A DNA stretch of 64,000 nt from Alentia gelatinosa (taxonomy: Eukaryota > Annelida > Polychaeta > Phyllodocida > Polynoidae). The position numbers were made by a program, and so were the translations under genes. The stretch lies in assembly GCA_950022655.1 (NCBI GenBank), contig OX465579.1:45611950-45675949 (forward strand). The letters run 5' to 3'. The notes beneath the pieces were generated by a model. The model made no database searches. It was not told the DNA's origin and saw only the letters and a program-made list of their open reading frames with translations. This document shows positions 21,030 to 32,250 of the stretch, in pieces. Numbering within the stretch: position 1 is the first letter of the stretch; the number at the start of each line of letters is the position of its first letter.

Positions 21030-22622
21030 GTTTGAATATCAACGAGGAACATAGGGTAAGTAATCAAGGTACAATGGATGGTTCAGCGGAGTTAGTGATT
21101 AATGAAGAAATAACCACTAATGAAGATGAAGTTATAAAGGTAATTAAATCTCTGGACAATGGGAAATCTACGGGATTTGCATTTATACACTCAGAATACC
21201 TAAAGGCGTTTTTATTACAGAAACCTGAAGTATTAGTAAGAATGATAAACTATAGTTTAAAGAAAGAATATTTTCCTAATGTCTTAAAAAACGGACTGAT
21301 AACACCACTACCTAAAGAAGGTAACTTAGAATTATTTAGTAATTGGCGACCTATAACGGTCTTATCCATGATGTCGAAAATCTATGAAAAGATTATACAT
21401 AGAATTTTATTTAATAGGATCCAAGAAGAAAATTGGATAGCAACAGAACAATTTGGCTTCTTACCAAAGAAATCGACAGCACAAGCAATATTTACTTTAT
21501 TAGAAGAATTACATAACCAATTAAATAACAAAAATATAGTGGGGATAGCGTTTCTTGATTATCGCAAAGCTTTCGATAGTGTGAATCATAGTATATTAAT
21601 AAATAAGTTATATGAAATAGGAATAAACCAGAAATTAATAAATGTTTTAGTAGATTATTTAAGAGGAAGAACTTGTAGAACTAAATTACTGGGAAAATTA
21701 TCTGGGGAACTTGAAGTTAAATGTGGGGTGCCCCAGGGTTCCGTATTAGGGCCGCTTTTATTTATAATTTTTATAAATAATCTTTATAAAGAAATAAGTT
21801 TTGGTAAATTGATTATGTATGCGGACGATTGTGTTTTATTGATCAATGGTACAGATCAACTTGAAGTGAAAAGAAAAATGGAATCAGATTTATTAGCGAT
21901 AGACAAATGGACAAAGACCAATGAAATACGAATAAATTATGGTAAAACTAAAATTATGTGGGTAGGAAATAAACGAGGATTAAATACTATGCTAACTGTA
22001 AAAATGGGTGGGGTAGATATTTTAGCAGTACATAAATATAAATATCTAGGAATTTTTATAGATAGAAAAATTAATTTTAATGATCAAGTCAATAAAGCAG
22101 TAAATGATATAAATACAAAACTTTTCAGGTTTAGAAAGATGAGATATCTACTTAATACAGACGCAAGCATAAAAATAGCTAAACAAATGATAATACCAAC
22201 TTTGGAATATGCCGACTTCATTTATTATAGTACTTCACAAAGAAATAGAAAGCAATTACAGATTTTGACAAATAAAGCATTGAGAATTGCGGTGGGATGG
22301 AACAGGGCGAGAAGTATGAGTACGGATGATATATAATAGGTGTACAATGCGCAAGATTGAAACCAGAAGAGCTGGTCATTTATTAACCCTAATCAAGTGG
22401 TGGACCAAAGATGTAAATCATGTGTTTGATATCGAAGCTAGAAGAACGAGGGCAGATCAAAAACTTAAAATTAAGGTAAAGAAACCAATTTTAGAAAAAT
22501 ATAGGCACTCGCCTTTGTATATAGGAACTACATACTGGGATAAATTGTGCAAAGAAACACAAATGTTAGAAGGGGACAGCTTTAAGATGAAAATTAAGGA
22601 GGAAATCCACAAAGTAATTTAA
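21030..22622 (+). pseudogene. 5'-truncated LINE reverse transcriptase (CR1/L2/Jockey-like)
   Basis: A 434-residue frame begins inside the linker before the RT. Canonical RT blocks follow in order: PLPKEGN...NWRPITV, EQFGFLPKKST, FLDYRKAFDSVNH with the catalytic Asp at about residue 176, CGVPQGSVLGPLLF (231-244) and YADD (263-266), then the thumb KYLGIFIDRKINF. A single frame change near 22326-22336 leads into the C-terminal frame (22326-22622: TMRKIETRRAGHLL). The endonuclease and 5' part are absent, as is usual for 5'-truncated LINE copies. The catalytic residues remain, but the copy cannot encode a complete protein. Fragments at 48.5 kb and 55.6 kb appear to belong to the same lineage (shared KLFRFRKMR-type text). 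Confidence 0.88.
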
Positions 22623-22919
22623 CTTAACTGAGATTATTGCTAAGCTAAGAAATGTATTTGCTAACTAACTATGATGGTTGTTAAAGCAGAGCAAGTCAGA
22701 AGACTGCTGAAACAGAGTACAAGAAATGTCAAAAGACATACCCTGGAACATATACATAAATTGATAAGTTACAAGATGTGGATAAATGGTGAATGAATGT
22801 GTTATATGTTGTATGTCCTGTACTTGTATATTCTGTCTAGACGCCAACGTGGAAGATCATCTAGCAATAGATGAACGCTTGTAACGTCAGTAAATAAACT
22901 TGATTAAAAAAAAAAAAAA
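22623..22919 (+). mobile_element. LINE 3' UTR and poly(A) tail
   Basis: Non-coding sequence ending in a run of 14 A at 22906-22919. The hexamer AATGGT flanks both insertion edges (21024-21029 and 22918-22923), compatible with a short target-site duplication, although the minisatellite target itself is full of that motif. Confidence 0.75.
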
Positions 22920-24505
22920 TGGTAACACTGTAACGGGTTTAGACTGGTAACACGGTAATGCGGTTAGAACTGTAATGCGGTAACAGGGTTATAATGGTAA
23001 TGCGGTTAGAAATGGTAATGCAGTAGCAGGGTTAGAACAGTCACACATTAATGGTAATGTGGTAATGAGGTTACAGGCTTAGAATGTAATACAGTTAGAA
23101 TGCTGTAACAGAGTAAGAACGTTAACACTGTAACCTAGTTAGAATGGTAATGCATTAAATGTGTTAGAATGGTATTGGGCAATGGTAATGTGGTAACTAG
23201 ATTAGAATGGTAACGCAGTAATGGTACACTGTAATAGGGTTAGAAAGTGGTTAGAATGGTAATGTGCTAACGGTAACGTGAAAATGGGGTTAGAATTGTG
23301 ATGATAACGCAATAACGGTAAAGCGGTAGCTTGGTTAGGTTGTAACCAGACAGAAATATAACCCATTCTTAGGTATCGGTAACGGTATCACGGTAACAGT
23401 AGGGCATTAACGGAGTAAGATGTTAGCATGTAATGCTAAGTTGGTTATGTTGTAACGCGATTAGAATGGTAATGCAGTAAAGAAGTAACAGGGTTGGAAT
23501 GGTAACGCTGTAATTGGGTTAGAATGGTCACACAGTAACATGGTTCCAGGATTGTGGTAACGCAGTTAGAACCATAACCATGGGGTTAATATGATAACAC
23601 GATTAGAAATTGTAGCACAGTATGAGGGTTAGAACAGTAACATGGTAATGGTAACGCTGTAATGAGGTCACAGGCTTAGGATGTAATGCAATGGGGTTAG
23701 AACATTAACGCTGTAACTGGGTTACAATAGTAATGTGGTAACGGTATCATGGTAACGGTAGGTGGCGGATACCGGGAGCGGATACTGGGTAACAGCATTA
23801 AGATTTTAGCGTGTAAAACTAAAGTGGTTAGAATGGTAATGAGGAAATGAGCTGTAAAGAGGTAACGGGGTTAGAATGTTAAAGCTGTAATGGGGATAGA
23901 ATGGTAATTGCGGTTAGAAATGGTAACATGGTTAAAATGGTAACACGGTAACATGGTTTTCCAGGATTGGGGTAACGCGGTTAGAACCGTAACGCGGTAA
24001 CGGAGTTAGAATGGTAACGCGGTTAGGAATGGTAATGTGGTAACTGGGTTAGAACAGTAACATGGTAATGGTAATGCTGTTTGAGGTTCCAGGCTTAGGA
24101 TGTAATGCAGTTAGAATGATAACGCAGTAACTGGGTTAGAACGGTAATGAGGTTACTGGGTTAAAATAGTAATGCGGTAACAGTACGGTGTAATGGGGAT
24201 AGAATGGTAACGTGGTTAAAAATAGTAACGCAGTTAGAATGGTAACGCGGTAACGCAGTTTCAGGATGGGGTAACGTAACCGTAACGCGGTAACCGGGAT
24301 AGGATGGTAACACGGTAACAGGGTTAGAACAGTAACATGGTAATGGGAATGCTGTATTAGGTTACAACAGTAACATGGTAATGGTAATTAAGATGTAATG
24401 CAGTTAGAATGATAACGCAGTAATGGGATGGGTTAGAACAGTAACGCTGTAACTGGGTTAGAATGGTCACACAGTAACAGTACGGTGTAATAGGGTTAGA
24501 ACGGT
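22920..24505 (+). repeat. degenerate GGTAAYG / GGGTTAGAA minisatellite, right block
   Basis: Continuation of the array at 20100-21022. Longer blocks are duplicated inside it, for example the region from CTTGGTTAGGTTGTAAC near 23332, which matches the left block near 20879. Confidence 0.85.
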
Positions 24506-24640
24506 AATGTTTTGATAGTTATGGACATTTTCTTATACTTATGGACATTTTGATAGTTATGGACATGACGAATGTCCATAAGTCTCAAACCAAGTCATTT
24601 TTGATAGTTATGGACATTTTTGATAGTTATGGACCACACA
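24505..24640 (+). repeat. ~20-bp tandem repeat TTTTGATAGTTATGGACAT
   Basis: Four to five copies; one inverted ATGTCCATAAG lies between them near 24571, so part of the array can fold back. Confidence 0.8.
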
Positions 24641-26634
24641 AACCCTCGTACAATTTAAATAAAATTGTCTTCATGTACGATCCTAGGTTATGAACCCCCC
24701 CCCAGGATAGTAAAAACTGTACCCAGTTCTGGTCTTAGACTTACCGGGGTCCCCTGTAGGTCATTCTTCCTTGTCCAACATTTTCTGAAATTTGAATAGG
24801 CTGGGAACTCGTGTGTTACTACTATTTAAGAGGAAAGACTATTCGAGAAGATTTTTGTATCATATAATAATCATCCATATGAATTATATAACTCTAATGA
24901 GATATCTACTATATAGTCCAGATACTGAAGATCATGAACTATGAGTAGTTATTACATATGGCTTTATTCCTGCTTCTTCCCTGTATCATTATTAATTAAT
25001 GATAATTCTCGTTGTATAATGATCCAGAGTGTAAACAAGGTAAATGTGATCCTAAATTTACTGTGGACGTGTAAATATGTTTACTCACTGAAATGTTAAC
25101 CACCCATTCCATCTCATCTCATCAGCAGCCTATCTATGTAGTAGCTTATATTTGATTCATTATAATCCTTATAAATTGTCCTCCGCACCGACTCTGATAT
25201 GATAATTTCCCCTGGCAACCCCAGAGGGACCAGGTCGCAGATTGGCCGATGCTGAACCTGGAAAACTTGTAGTTTGTTACACTAATAAAGATCACCCCCC
25301 CCCCAAAAAAAAAGATTCAACCACAAAAAACGTTCTGGTAGGCCTCTGAGGTCCTACTCCCCTGGGGGCCTTTACATAAATAACGACAACTATGAAAGTG
25401 TACTTTAGCGATTCGGATCGTTTCAATTAGTAAAATATGCGACAATTTTTCTTTGATTTTCATGGATCGCTGACAATCACAGAAAAGAAATGTTGCGATG
25501 AAATTTAGCGACTATGTCTATTACATAAAGAGCATTTTGATCGTTGACCTTATCGCTACAGGTCATTAGCTATGAAAAACCCGACCCGACCCAAAGGGTG
25601 GGTCTCGCATTAGCGATTCCCCACAAAAGTTGTTTTTAACCATATAATCGTTTAATGATTTTTCCTTAAAATCACACTGTTATATACCTCAAGATGTTGT
25701 TCATTATACCTAATAAAGAAATTATGAACAATATTGCTGAAATACCATTTATTTTTTACCTATGCATCATATAGTCAATTAAGACCATTTTTCATGGTTT
25801 AGCAACAGCGATAATATTTTTGCAATGGTCTTTAACCTTGTAACAAGCTACAGAGATGAAATATAGACCGCCCCTCATACAGTGACAGAAGGGGTCTGTC
25901 TGTGTAAAAAATATAAAAACAACTTCAAGAAATCAAACCAGATATTGCATTTATATGGCTATTCTCAGATGTTCTTTTCACTTAGTACAGGTCTACACAT
26001 CCAACACTCTCTCATTCTCAGACTGTGGGAAATCCCAGGGGAATCCCAGGATCTATGACGTCATCATTTTTTTCACCAGCTATCCAGTCAGGCTTTCCCA
26101 TTAAGGAACGTTTGTAAGTGTGAAACTATTCAAAATTTTTCTGGACCAGTTTTATGCAAGGTAAAGGGTAACTCTTCCTGAACTTTATGTTAGCACTGAC
26201 CAAACCTTCCTTCGTTAGACCCCTGTAAGACAGTTTTTATGCAAACGGCCCCAGTCTCAATCAAAGGTATCCTTTAACACATGGTTTCTCCTTACAATGG
26301 GGTGTTTCTAAAGCAGGTTTCTACTATACTAAACTTTGTTTTTGGCATTGCCTGAATGAATCTAGGTTCATCCCAAAGCTGACAGAGATTAAAAACCAAA
26401 GGAAAAGGTCAATATCTTCAAAATTAAAAAGTTTTTATTTGTTGAATCATGTTCTATATTAGAAAAACTTTTGAAATCGAAGTGGGTGAATTCACCTATT
26501 ATTAGTCAAGCCTTTGGAAACATGAGAAGATTACTAGGCTGATGTCACCACTACATAGACTGATGGCACCACTCAGTTTTACTGATGACATCACTCACAA
26601 GGTTACTACTATTAGGGGATTGTTTATTATTTGG
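24641..26634. other. no gene seen; one short dispersed repeat
   Basis: Poly-C runs occur near 24696 and 25295. 25328-25374 matches 9380-9426 (TCTGGTAGGCCTCTGAGGTC core). A perfect TGACGTCA lies at 26056-26063. No recognisable open frame. Confidence 0.45.
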
Positions 26635-26760
26635 GAGGTGGGGGGGGGGGGGGGGGTTGCTAGGGTTATTTTTGGTTCAATTTTATGGAGGGGGGGGGGG
26701 AGGAACTTTTATAGGTGCTTATGGGGGGGGGACCTTGATATTTTAATTTTTTTTTTTTAT
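26635..26760 (+). repeat. G-run and T-run low-complexity tract
   Basis: Several runs of 8-17 G separated by short spacers, then a T run. The G runs meet the general pattern for G-quadruplex formation. They create a spurious 110-codon open frame. Confidence 0.85.
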
Positions 26761-26864
26761 ATTCTTTATTTAGACTGCGAGGGCATCGGCCGTGAGGCCG
26801 GTATTACTTGCCCCAACAGTATGGATAAATATCTTACATATAGCTTGGGTAGATACTATAGAGA

Positions 26865-27004
26865 AAACCCATGAAAGTTTAGGGTCTGACCTCGTATCCC
26901 ATCGAGTTTGAATCACGTAGTAATTGACAAGGCGAAGCGGCGTGAATTGCTATGTGATTCAAATGAGATGGGATCGAGCTCTGACCCTAAACTTGAATGG
27001 GTTT
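26865..27004. repeat. 140-bp hairpin, copy H1
   Basis: The two ~65-bp arms are imperfect inverted repeats: AAACCCAT-AAGTTTAGGGTC at the left edge pairs with GACCCTAAACTT-ATGGGTTT at the right, and ATCCCATC and TTTGAATCAC pair nearer the centre. The centre carries GGCGAAGCGGCG, the reverse complement of the GCTTCGC core seen in the copies at 38.7, 50.6 and 62.4 kb. Confidence 0.88.
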
Positions 27005-27009
27005 CTGAA

Positions 27010-27153
27010 TTTATCTCACCCTTAATATTGACTAATGGGCTAACATTTGTGACACTATCCCCCATTGGATATATTTCCTAATTATCTAATGGGTGTTAGA
27101 TACGAGTTTCCAATGTTAAGTCTATGGAGAAAAAATATCTGGGGTGAGATAAA
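27010..27153. repeat. ~144-bp module bounded by TTTATCTCACCC inverted ends
   Basis: Directly adjoins hairpin H1. The left end TTTATCTCACCC (27010-27021) is inverted at the right end (GGGGTGAGATAAA, 27141-27153). The right half holds ACGAG-TTCC-AATGTTAAG-CTATGGAGAAAAA, also present beside the hairpins at 38.7, 49.1 (in part) and 62.3 kb. Confidence 0.85.
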
Positions 27154-27430
27154 TCTATATATACATGCATTTGAGGATCACTTTCAATCTTCGTGACCCT
27201 ATACCCGTAGAACATATTTATAGTTATTCTTAAATGTTGAAAAAGTCCCAGTTATCACAGTGTATGTGGAATCTGTGATTCCAGTCCTAGGTTGTATTTA
27301 ACAACCTTCAGTTCATTTGACAGTCAGTAAACATTAGTCGGTGAGTCCACCTATATACGTCAGGTGAAGATGTTTCCAAATCGATTGGGTTATGATCTCA
27401 GTGTAAAACTTTTCAACAATATCACAGTAG
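27154..27430. other. no gene seen
   Basis: Unique AT-rich sequence; probably includes the 3' boundary of the minus-strand LINE. Confidence 0.35.
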
Positions 27431-27509
27431 CAGATATAAATAAAGTAAATAGTTTAAGTAGACAGAATAACTTGGTTCATACAAATACAAAACCATGACA
27501 TTTTATGAA

Positions 27510-28760
27510 CTAGGCTTGCAGATTTGTCAGGCAAGAGGGTATTTCCAGATTATCTGACTTAGGCCAGACCCGTTCATTTACTAAAGTATATAATATACGA
27601 TAGCAGGTTGTGTAGGAGGCTTGGGTTTTAGGCAATGGCGTCGAGTGACCATTTTTTTTAACATTCTTAAATTTCTTATAGGTATTAATGTTACGAGTGG
27701 TTGGTTCTAGATTGTTCCATGCAGTGGCGCCCCTGTAAAAGGTGCTAGACTTTAATATCACTTTAAATTTAGAGGCTACTGTAGAACGGATTTGTTTAGT
27801 CTGCTGGATGATTGAAGAGCTATCAGACTGTTGCCTATACATGTAATTTAGAAGATGACTCCTCCTTCTGTCCTCAAGCAATGAGGTGAGGTTTTTACCA
27901 TTAATTTTCAGTGTTAGATCTTCATGGTTTTTTGTTTTATGGTGAGTGCCAAACAACATAAATTTTGTTTTCTTTTCGTTTATAGTCAACTTATTTTTCC
28001 TGCACCTTTGGCTAACATTTTGCAGTTTGTCTACCATGCTGATCCTGAGGGCAGGCAAAGAGTCACCCAGCACAAATACAACAGTGTCATCCGCATAGAG
28101 TCTTATTCCTTTTCCTTCTACAGTATTTACCATGTCATTTATATAGATTAAAAAGAAGAAGGGCCCTAAAATTGAGCCTTGCGGAACTCCGCATGTGATG
28201 TCGCCAAAGCCTGAAACAAGGCCATTTACTAGTGTTTTTTGTTTCCTATTAAAGAGATAATTTTGAATCCAGCCTATTGCTTTGTCAGTAATTCCTATTA
28301 ACTTTAATTTTTTTATAAAAATTTGGTGATTTACGGTATCGAGTGCCTTGCTTTGATCAATGAATGTTGCTAAAGTCTGTTTGCCTTGGTTCATGCCTTG
28401 TAAAATCTCTTCTTGGAAGTGAGCTATAGTATCTATTGTAGAATGTCCAGCTCGGAAACCTCCCTGTTTATCAGTTAAGATGTTATTTTCGTTACAGTAA
28501 GTATTCAATCTGTCATAAACAATTTTTTCAACAATTTTTCCCATGATAGGGAGAAGAGATATAGGTCATAGATTTGAGATAGAAAAATTACCCTGCTGTT
28601 TTACGAGAGGAATGACAGTAGCAATCTTCCATGCAGAGGGAATTCATGAACTTGAAAAGGATAGATTAACCATGTGCACTACCTGATTCAGTACTGCAGT
28701 AAATGCTTCCTTGATAAATCTTGAAGAGATCCCGTCTATTCCAGAAGCCTTCCAGATATC
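27510..28760 (-). pseudogene. LINE reverse transcriptase with stops and internal deletion
   Basis: The longest open part (28544-27510, 344 residues) holds GGFRAGHST, a modified catalytic block A (FIDQSKALDTVNH), CGVPQGSILGP and YADDTVV. The frame continues upstream of that ATG through two TGA stops (in PSAWK...NL-PISLLP and just before IPSAWK) into KASGIDGISSRF. After KINGKNLTSLLEDRRRSHLL the text jumps from the end of the palm to the C-terminal region: the usual YKYLG thumb block is missing, so roughly 150-200 residues were deleted in frame. Dead copy. Confidence 0.85.
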
Positions 28761-29200
28761 TATCTCCTTTATAAACTTTACGACCTCATTCAGTTCCACA
28801 TGGTAATCAGTAAGTGAAGAATTTACAGTTTCACCTGAATAAGACCATTGGTCGTTCAGATTACTCGCAAGCTTGGGGCTGATCTGAGTAAAATAGTCGT
28901 TTATGTAAGATGGGATTTTGTCTGCATCAATGTCATCATTTGTGGTGTCATTCAGTAGTTTGATGTTTTGGCGTGCTTTATCTTTAGGTAATAATGTATG
29001 TATGTGGTTCCATAATTGTTTTCCATCGTGTTTATGTCTGTAGAGATTTTCTTTGATAAAGTCTGCTTTTGTTTTATCTACGATTTTTTTGGTCTTGTTC
29101 CTAATTTTCCTAGCTTTTTCCCAGTCTCCTGGCCTGTTGTGTTTTTTAGCTTTATGTAGGGCAATATCTTTGTCTCGAATTAGTTCTAGGAGTTCATTTG

Positions 29201-29809
29201 TTACCCATGGTTCTTTAGATTTTTGAATTTTGTATTTTTTTGTAGGGCATTGCAGATCGAGTTTCTCTTTGAATTTGAATACATTTCATCCCAGGCTATA
29301 TCTACATTGTCAGTCTCGTCAAATCGGCCCCAGTCTGCATTTTTAATATCACTTCTGTATCTGATTGAATCAAAATTTCTGTGTGAGCGACCCTCAAATT
29401 CCACCTTAGACTGTTTTACAGGTTCTTTACCGGCTACCATAAAAATTGGAATATGGTCACTAATACTTACTGATAGAAGGCCTTCACATTTTCTATCAAG
29501 TATGTTTGTTATCATCCAATCAATACAAGTGTTTGATTCATCAGTACATCTCGTAAATTCTTTGATAAGTTGAAAAAGTCCCCTAGCTTTAAGCCATGCT
29601 TTGAAGTCCCTGACAATTTCGCACCCCTTTTCTAACCAATTTATATTGAAGTCTCCAGTTATAATCACTTCCTTTTTATCAAGATTGATAGAGTCTATGA
29701 CATTTTTCAGCTCATCCAACATTTCAATCATAGAGCCATCCCTAGGTCTGTAGACACAAGCTATCAAGAGCTCTTTTTGATTTACACATTTGATACTTAG
29801 CCAGATCAT
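29201..29809 (-). pseudogene. LINE endonuclease C-terminal part and linker
   Basis: Contains the exonuclease-endonuclease-phosphatase fold signatures CVYRPRDGS, ITGDFNINW and the C-terminal SISDHIPIF, all expected in AP-type LINE endonucleases, in that order. The frame ends at KNLKNHG before the RT linker. Confidence 0.8.
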
Positions 29810-29872
29810 TTCAATATCTATGGATGAGACTTGGTATGGTATATGATCAAAAAGCTCATAATCAACATTTTT

Positions 29873-30148
29873 TTAAATATAAGTCGCAACACCACTTCCC
29901 TTTTTTAACTTGCCATTTGCTGGGTCTAGCCAACACCGGTCGCCTCTAACCAGATTGTAGTCATGGAGATCGACCATACTAGTAAGTAATTGAGAATGTA
30001 ACCAAGATTCAGTTATGCATAAAACATCTAACTGATTCTGTATTTGTGTCTCAAGAATGTTAATTTTGCTATGGAGACAACATGTGTTCATATGGCCGAC
30101 CCTAAACCCCCTTACCTTCTGCAAGTCATTCAAGCTATATTCTGACAT
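29873..30148 (-). pseudogene. LINE endonuclease N-terminal part
   Basis: Holds GHMNTCCLHSKI (position of the usual N-x-R-S-L block, altered here) and DVLCITESWL with the conserved Glu, then GSGVATYI. It is separated from the downstream endonuclease part by a frame break with stops near 29810-29872. Confidence 0.75.
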
Positions 30149-30160
30149 ATGGCTTTGTTT

Positions 30161-30640
30161 CTGCTTTTATACTCTTCATGTCCCAACGTTTGGATGTATT
30201 TCTTTCTAGTAGTTTCCTGGGAGTGGGGCAGTATATGCCTTTCCCTACATCTTGCGCCCAAAAATAGGGCAGTGGTGAAAGCACCTTTGGCATAGTAGCT
30301 CAAGTGATCTCGATCGGTACAAAATTCATGCATAAAACAGATTTCATGTCTAATAAATCATACAGCATTATACTTATACTCCAAGAGTTAAGAGCCAGTC
30401 TACAAACAAGTTAAGTTTTATGGTGGTTTTTTTGGGTTTTTTTTATTTCGTTCTTTATACTGCCTCCAATCAGCTTATGAGGCTGGTTTGATTTTGGAGA
30501 CAGTCTATACAAGGTTGAGTACAAAGAGACCATATGAGAATCAAAGATTACTCGTTTGATTCACAGAAGTTACAGAGATGATAATAATATCCTTGCGTCA
30601 GTCACATCTGGCTAGTACAAAACAGTATAAAGGGATATCG
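30161..30640. other. junction between the two divergent LINEs
   Basis: A 67-codon minus-strand frame (30130-30333) may be the tail of an upstream LINE ORF but is unrecognised. A foldback with ACTGCCTCCAATCAGC against GCTGG-TTTTGGAGACAGT lies near 30459-30507. Confidence 0.35.
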
Positions 30641-30915
30641 TTACTTATTCAATAGAAGATAATACCTGATAGTTAATAAGTCCTTGTCATTTGTGAAGTG
30701 AGCAAACTATAAGTAATAATAATACATCATTGCCAATATCAGTGAGTTTTCAACGTAGTTCAACTATACCATTTAGAAAAGCACGTCTGATTCATTGTAA
30801 ACGTAGCGCTTAGTCAACAAAGGTAAATAATCCTCAATACATCAATCTTGCCTGAAGATAGGAACTATCTGGAGGGGAGGAATATGGCCTGGTGTCACCA
30901 CCCGTTTGTCTAAGT

Positions 30916-31659
30916 ATGTATACACGCAAGGGTATCTCTTATCCTACTAATTTAGACAAAAATTTGCTCAAGCTAGAAAAAGACTTGACACGGTACTGGA
31001 AGCCGTCACCAAACCATGTGATCCTGGGTGATTCGTGTGTTGCCAAGCTTTATGAAGCGATAGCTACGAAGAATGCAAATACTAATAAGTTTAATGTGTA
31101 TACCTTTGCCGGAGCAAAAATACAAGACCTCACAGTTCTAGCTAACACATTCATATCGCACAACCCAGAGTCAATACTGTATATTGCAGGAGGAGTGTGT
31201 GATGTTACAACGAAAAATCCTGTTACGGGGAAAGTATCTATGAACTGGGCTAATGCGGAGGAGTTAGCTATGCATTTAATAGCTTATACTGAAATCGGTC
31301 ATGAGTGGCTTATGTCAAACAACCAAAACGCCAAAGTTGTCTATTGTCCACTGTCTGCACCAATACTATCAGCTTCTTCGCAAGTGACCCAGAAGGCAAA
31401 CTGCAAATTTATACGGGTGAACGAAGCAACCGATACTTATAATAAATTTGTGACTAAACTCAACTCGCAACAACCATACATCTTTCCATGGATAGCGAAC
31501 CACTCCCATAAAAGAAGAAGAGGGAAATGCAAGTTCTACCCTGAATATATGAACCCAAAGGACGGAGTGCATCCAACGCAAAATCTATTGGACTTATGGG
31601 CAAATGATTTTATTAATGCACTCAAGAGAAATATTAACCCCAGGGCGTATAATTGGTGA
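30916..31659 (+). CDS. LINE ORF1, SGNH/GDSL-type esterase
   Basis: ORF1 proteins with an SGNH-hydrolase (esterase) domain are known from CR1/L2-type LINEs and take part in RNP or membrane association. This 247-residue frame shows block I VILGDS with the nucleophile Ser40, block II AGAKI (Gly66), a changed block III AGGVCD (92-96; the usual Asn-Asp appears as Cys-Asp) and block V DGVH with Asp216 and His219. The frame is open up to 30892 without an ATG, so the first ATG at 30916 is chosen. A basic patch HKRRRGKCK (about 198-206) could bind nucleic acid. No stops or frameshifts. It is followed by ~300 bp and a second small frame before ORF2. Confidence 0.8.
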   Translation: MYTRKGISYPTNLDKNLLKLEKDLTRYWKPSPNHVILGDSCVAKLYEAIATKNANTNKFNVYTFAGAKIQDLTVLANTFISHNPESILYIAGGVCDVTTKNPVTGKVSMNWANAEELAMHLIAYTEIGHEWLMSNNQNAKVVYCPLSAPILSASSQVTQKANCKFIRVNEATDTYNKFVTKLNSQQPYIFPWIANHSHKRRRGKCKFYPEYMNPKDGVHPTQNLLDLWANDFINALKRNINPRAYNW

Positions 31660-31961
31660 ACTGGCTTGATTGCTAGTGAGGGATTGTTACTTATAATCCC
31701 TTACAACACAAACAGGGCATATCTAGTTTAACTTTGTTATTTTGTTGTAGCAACCTTTAGTGGGAGGGATACTTGGTTACTGACCAGGGAATTGTTACTT
31801 ATAATTCCTAGGGACGTAAACAAGGCAAAATTTTCAAAGGGATTTTTTCGTTTGGTACTACTCTGAATTACGGAACTACGCAGAAAGACACGTTTCTTGT
31901 ATGTATTAACTTTCTTCTTAAAACTCTACTGTTTTAGTTGAGGTAAGTGTGGACAGCAGCC
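31660..31961 (+). other. ORF1-ORF2 spacer of the LINE, left part
   Basis: Two related segments with GGNATTGTTACTTATAAT occur near 31682 and 31791, a short direct repeat. No open frame. Confidence 0.45.
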
Positions 31962-32192
31962 ATGAGTGCTAGGTCTGTTCACACCTTTAAGTTTAAGTTA
32001 TTGAGAACATTTGCCTTAGTTGCAGTTTTTGTTCTCAATCTTGTTCTCATTTTGTTTTTGAGAATAACTTTAAGTTTGTTATTTAGAAGTATTAAGCATT
32101 ATATATACTTTTATCCTACTTTGTCACTACAAAAATGGTTGATCCAAATGTTTGAATCTGAACCCTTTTTGGGATACTACTCTAATATTTAA
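31962..32192 (+). CDS. possible small membrane-protein ORF between LINE ORF1 and ORF2
   Basis: A 76-codon frame begins with ATG in a good context (GCAGCCATGA). It has a basic N-terminus (FKFKLLR), then a hydrophobic run of about 25-28 residues (LVAVFVLNLVLILFL and following) and an aromatic C-terminus, so a single membrane helix is likely. An upstream ATG at 31947 would add five residues. Position, within the spacer of a nearly intact LINE, suggests an accessory ORF. Length alone does not prove coding and no homologue is recognised. Confidence 0.4.
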   Translation: MSARSVHTFKFKLLRTFALVAVFVLNLVLILFLRITLSLLFRSIKHYIYFYPTLSLQKWLIQMFESEPFLGYYSNI

Positions 32193-32250
32193 TTGTTAAC
32201 GTCTGACAACATATTACAGAATGACTTACTGAGGGAGAATTTTAAATTAC

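Larger units (their letters stand above)
27430..30160 (-). mobile_element. CR1/L2-like LINE relic, minus strand
   Basis: From the 5' end on the minus strand it contains an AP-endonuclease-like region, a linker, the RT and a 3' non-coding part. Coding parts are listed separately. The 5' end faces that of the + strand LINE at 30.6-35.5 kb, from which it is separated by only a few hundred bases. Confidence 0.8.

Noticed and set aside
20100..24505. True interstitial telomere array
   Set aside because: GGGTTAG words are frequent but no run of consecutive TTAGGG units exists.
26542..26874. 110-codon + strand open frame
   Set aside because: Generated by G and T runs; glycine-rich artefact without a start context.
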